The notes beneath the pieces were generated by a model. It ran no database searches and was not told the origin of the DNA. It saw nothing but the letters and a program-made list of their open reading frames with translations. The translations under genes were made by a program, and so were the position numbers. A stretch of 64,000 nt of DNA from Bacteroidota bacterium (GTDB taxonomy: Bacteria > Bacteroidota > Ignavibacteria > UBA10030 > UBA8401): assembly GCA_035506275.1 (NCBI GenBank), contig DATJPT010000008.1, positions 62,001-126,000 of the forward strand, written 5' to 3'. Of this stretch, positions 62,271-64,000 are shown in pieces. How positions within the stretch are numbered: the first letter of the stretch is position 1; each line of letters opens with the position of its first letter.

Positions 62271-62308
62271 AAAAACTCCAACCTCAAAAAAGAAGTTGGA
62301 GTTTTTTT
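62271..62308 (-). terminator. Bidirectional intrinsic terminator
   Basis: AAAAACTCCAAC and GTTGGAGTTTTT pair around a 12-nt loop. A run of T follows on both strands (TTTTTTT on plus, TTTTTG on minus). It lies 46 nt after the stop codon of the partial Ig-repeat gene on the minus strand and isolates it from the propeller protein gene. Confidence 0.82.
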
Positions 62309-62354
62309 CAGTTGATACTCTCGTCCCTGTAAAGTTCTATGCAGTTCCCTTACA

Positions 62355-64000
62355 CTATTGTGCTAAAGCATTAACCGTAAAGCTGACAGTGCCGATATTA
62401 GGACTGGCAATAGTAATAATCACCGTCACAGTAACCCCAGTGGCAACAGCTGGTGGAACCGACGAATTCACGACTTGGAAAGTGAAATCAGTGATTCCAG
62501 GACCCGGGAACCGTGCATAGGCAGCATCCGGGAGCGACACTACAGCCGAGTTTGAAATATCGCCGGAAACTCCGATCTGGAATCCCGATGGCGGGTTCGC
62601 GGGAGGCACAATGGTGGCCGAGATCGTGGTGCCGTCGGGCAACGGATTGCCATTCCCGTCTTTAATGGTAACTGAGATCGGAGCTGTAGTGTGAGAAACG
62701 GCACTCATCGGTACAACCGTATCCGGAACACCGGTCAAAACTATAGGATTGGTCGCCTCCACTTCCAGGACACTGTCAGTAACGTTTGTATTGAAGTGAC
62801 CTTGAGTTTGGGCAGTGACCCAGAAATATCCATCACGTCCGTTTATTAAAGATGCGTAGGGAAGACCGCTGAAAATACCCGGTTTATATTCATATTGGCC
62901 TGAATAGGGTAACGGATTTACCAAGAGCAAACTAACTGTTGCTGACCCGTCTATCTGGGTATATGCGTTGAAGTCCTGCGATCCAGTTTCGATAACCCCG
63001 GACTGTGAATGGAAATAAACGGCCGTTCCCTTGGCGACAGGATTGCTGAAAGTATCACCAACCTCGACCGTGAAAGGAATCTTGTTATTGAACCCAGCCA
63101 CAACATAATGGCTTGGAATAAGCGAAAAGTGCGCCTGATCCGGGAATCCTGCGTGGACAGTTATCTTGACCGGCTGGGAGATCAGAGTTCCTCTGTTCGG
63201 AACACTGATGTGTGCAACAACCTGAACGACGCCAGCCTCGGATCCGCTGATAACTGTCGTGTGCAACTGTCCATTGTCGTCAGTACTGTCTGTCGCGGGA
63301 ATAACCGACGGAGGTGTGCCCCCTGCAATTGTTGAGTTGGGGAAGAACTGGATATTATATGTCACACCAACCCTGCGCGTTCTGTCGATCGGAATTCCCA
63401 GAGAATCCGTGACTTGGTAGCCTATCGTCGAGTTCTCAAGCGCGCCGACGCCGTCAACATAAATATCTGTCGCAGTCGCCCCTAAATATTGGACCTGAGA
63501 AGCCAGCCTGGCAGACGAGGGAACAACAATGTAGACGATCTTCGGGTCCGATGTCTGGGTTATCGAGTCCTTGGTCGTCGAAGCGGTGACAAGAACCTCT
63601 CCGTACTTTGTCCCGCTTGTGAGCGTCGTCTGCACATTGCCGCCGGTATCGGTAAGAGCCGTTGCGGGCGAGAGATATTCTCCGCCGCCGAGCGGCACAA
63701 CTATTTTGAAGTTCACGGCAACATTCTTTGCCGGTTGCCCGAATGTGTTATACACTTTGAATTTGGCGACGTCAGTCGTCGTGCCGCCAACGCCGGTAAC
63801 ATAAATGGAATCGGTTGAAGGATTGGAGAGAACAATGTGGCTCACTATGCTGCTGTCAGGGCCGCCGCCCTGGGTGCTCGAAAGCGTCCCTCCCAGAACC
63901 AACTTGGAATTTCCGTTCTGGCTTGTCACCGAGATCGTCAGCGAAACCGGCTGAGCAACGTTCGTTCCCGTCGTCCGATTGTCCTTCAGATTCACCTGGT
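62355..64000 (-). CDS. Exported Ig-like repeat protein, 5' end beyond the window
   Basis: At least 546 aa; the frame is open to the right edge, and the GTG near 63995 is not credible as a start because the sequence already lies inside a domain. It consists of repeated beta-sandwich units. Two have the Big-1/invasin-like pattern AKFKVYNTFGQPAKNVAVNFKI...GGNVQTTLTSGTKYGEVLVTA. Others are irregular (PFTVEVGDTFSNPVAKGTAVYFHS, SVTIKDGNGNPLPDGTTISA). There is no sorting domain at the C terminus, which ends ...VSFTVNALAQ. It is probably a surface or periplasmic adhesive protein. Function unknown. Confidence 0.8.
   Translation of the reverse strand, partial: QVNLKDNRTTGTNVAQPVSLTISVTSQNGNSKLVLGGTLSSTQGGGPDSSIVSHIVLSNPSTDSIYVTGVGGTTTDVAKFKVYNTFGQPAKNVAVNFKIVVPLGGGEYLSPATALTDTGGNVQTTLTSGTKYGEVLVTASTTKDSITQTSDPKIVYIVVPSSARLASQVQYLGATATDIYVDGVGALENSTIGYQVTDSLGIPIDRTRRVGVTYNIQFFPNSTIAGGTPPSVIPATDSTDDNGQLHTTVISGSEAGVVQVVAHISVPNRGTLISQPVKITVHAGFPDQAHFSLIPSHYVVAGFNNKIPFTVEVGDTFSNPVAKGTAVYFHSQSGVIETGSQDFNAYTQIDGSATVSLLLVNPLPYSGQYEYKPGIFSGLPYASLINGRDGYFWVTAQTQGHFNTNVTDSVLEVEATNPIVLTGVPDTVVPMSAVSHTTAPISVTIKDGNGNPLPDGTTISATIVPPANPPSGFQIGVSGDISNSAVVSLPDAAYARFPGPGITDFTFQVVNSSVPPAVATGVTVTVIITIASPNIGTVSFTVNALAQ

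Overview
The window looks like a chromosome segment (GC roughly 50-55% by eye) from a Bacteroidota/Chlorobiota/Ignavibacteriota-type bacterium. Three proteins end in the type A C-terminal sorting domain of the type IX secretion system (T9SS), with YPNPFNP or FPNPFNP followed by a terminal Lys/Gln-rich strand. A PorD-like (DUF4835) gene is present, and there is a TonB-dependent receptor with a carboxypeptidase-like N-terminal domain. I would guess an Ignavibacteria-like lineage, but the sequence alone does not fix the genus.

Region 1 (about 0.4-21.3 kb, all on the minus strand) is a chitin-utilisation locus. Read in the direction of transcription it holds two ROK-family repressors, a ROK sugar kinase, a TonB-dependent receptor, a T9SS-exported beta-helix protein, a T9SS-exported GH18 chitinase, an AmpG/PAT-like MFS permease, a second GH18 chitinase, a GH94 chitobiose phosphorylase, a NagB-PIG-L/LmbE fusion, NagB and a DUF4954 protein. 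Inferred flow: chitinases release chitobiose, the receptor and permease import it, the phosphorylase yields GlcNAc plus GlcNAc-1-phosphate, the kinase phosphorylates GlcNAc, and the deacetylase-deaminase fusion plus NagB lead to fructose-6-phosphate. A near-perfect XylR-type palindrome overlaps the promoter of the first ROK repressor.

Region 2 (21.5-26.9 kb) is an unusual tRNA neighbourhood. An intact tRNA-Ser(UGA) is followed directly by tandem 358-bp units. Each unit carries a GIY-YIG nuclease-like ORF whose 3' end runs into a decayed tRNA-Ser copy and stops inside its T arm. A third unit is truncated, another copy of the tRNA 5' half lies upstream, and a 63-bp scrap lies 1.5 kb downstream. 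The region also holds a lipoprotein, a GT39-like membrane protein, small membrane proteins (one DUF1761-type gene broken by a stop codon) and tRNA-Ser(GCU).

Region 3 (26.9-38.3 kb) holds a biotin-dependent carboxyltransferase subunit, a hydroxyacid dehydrogenase, mnmA, outer-membrane and T9SS-related genes, a HEAT-repeat/cyclophilin fusion and a TatD/radical-SAM fusion.

Region 4 (38.5-57.5 kb, plus strand) is a heme-biosynthesis region: a ccsA/hemX-like gene, hemA, hemC, hemD, a DNA methyltransferase wedged between hemD and hemE, then hemE, hemN, hemH, hemG, and later hemB and hemL. Fumarase, citrate synthase, a hydrolase, a family 5 uracil-DNA glycosylase and an SDR enzyme are interspersed. 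All enzymes from glutamyl-tRNA to protoheme are present except glutamyl-tRNA synthetase.

Region 5 (57.7-64 kb, minus strand) encodes large exported proteins: a small membrane protein, a giant TIG/seven-repeat VCBS propeller/sorting-domain protein, and an Ig-like repeat protein cut by the window edge.
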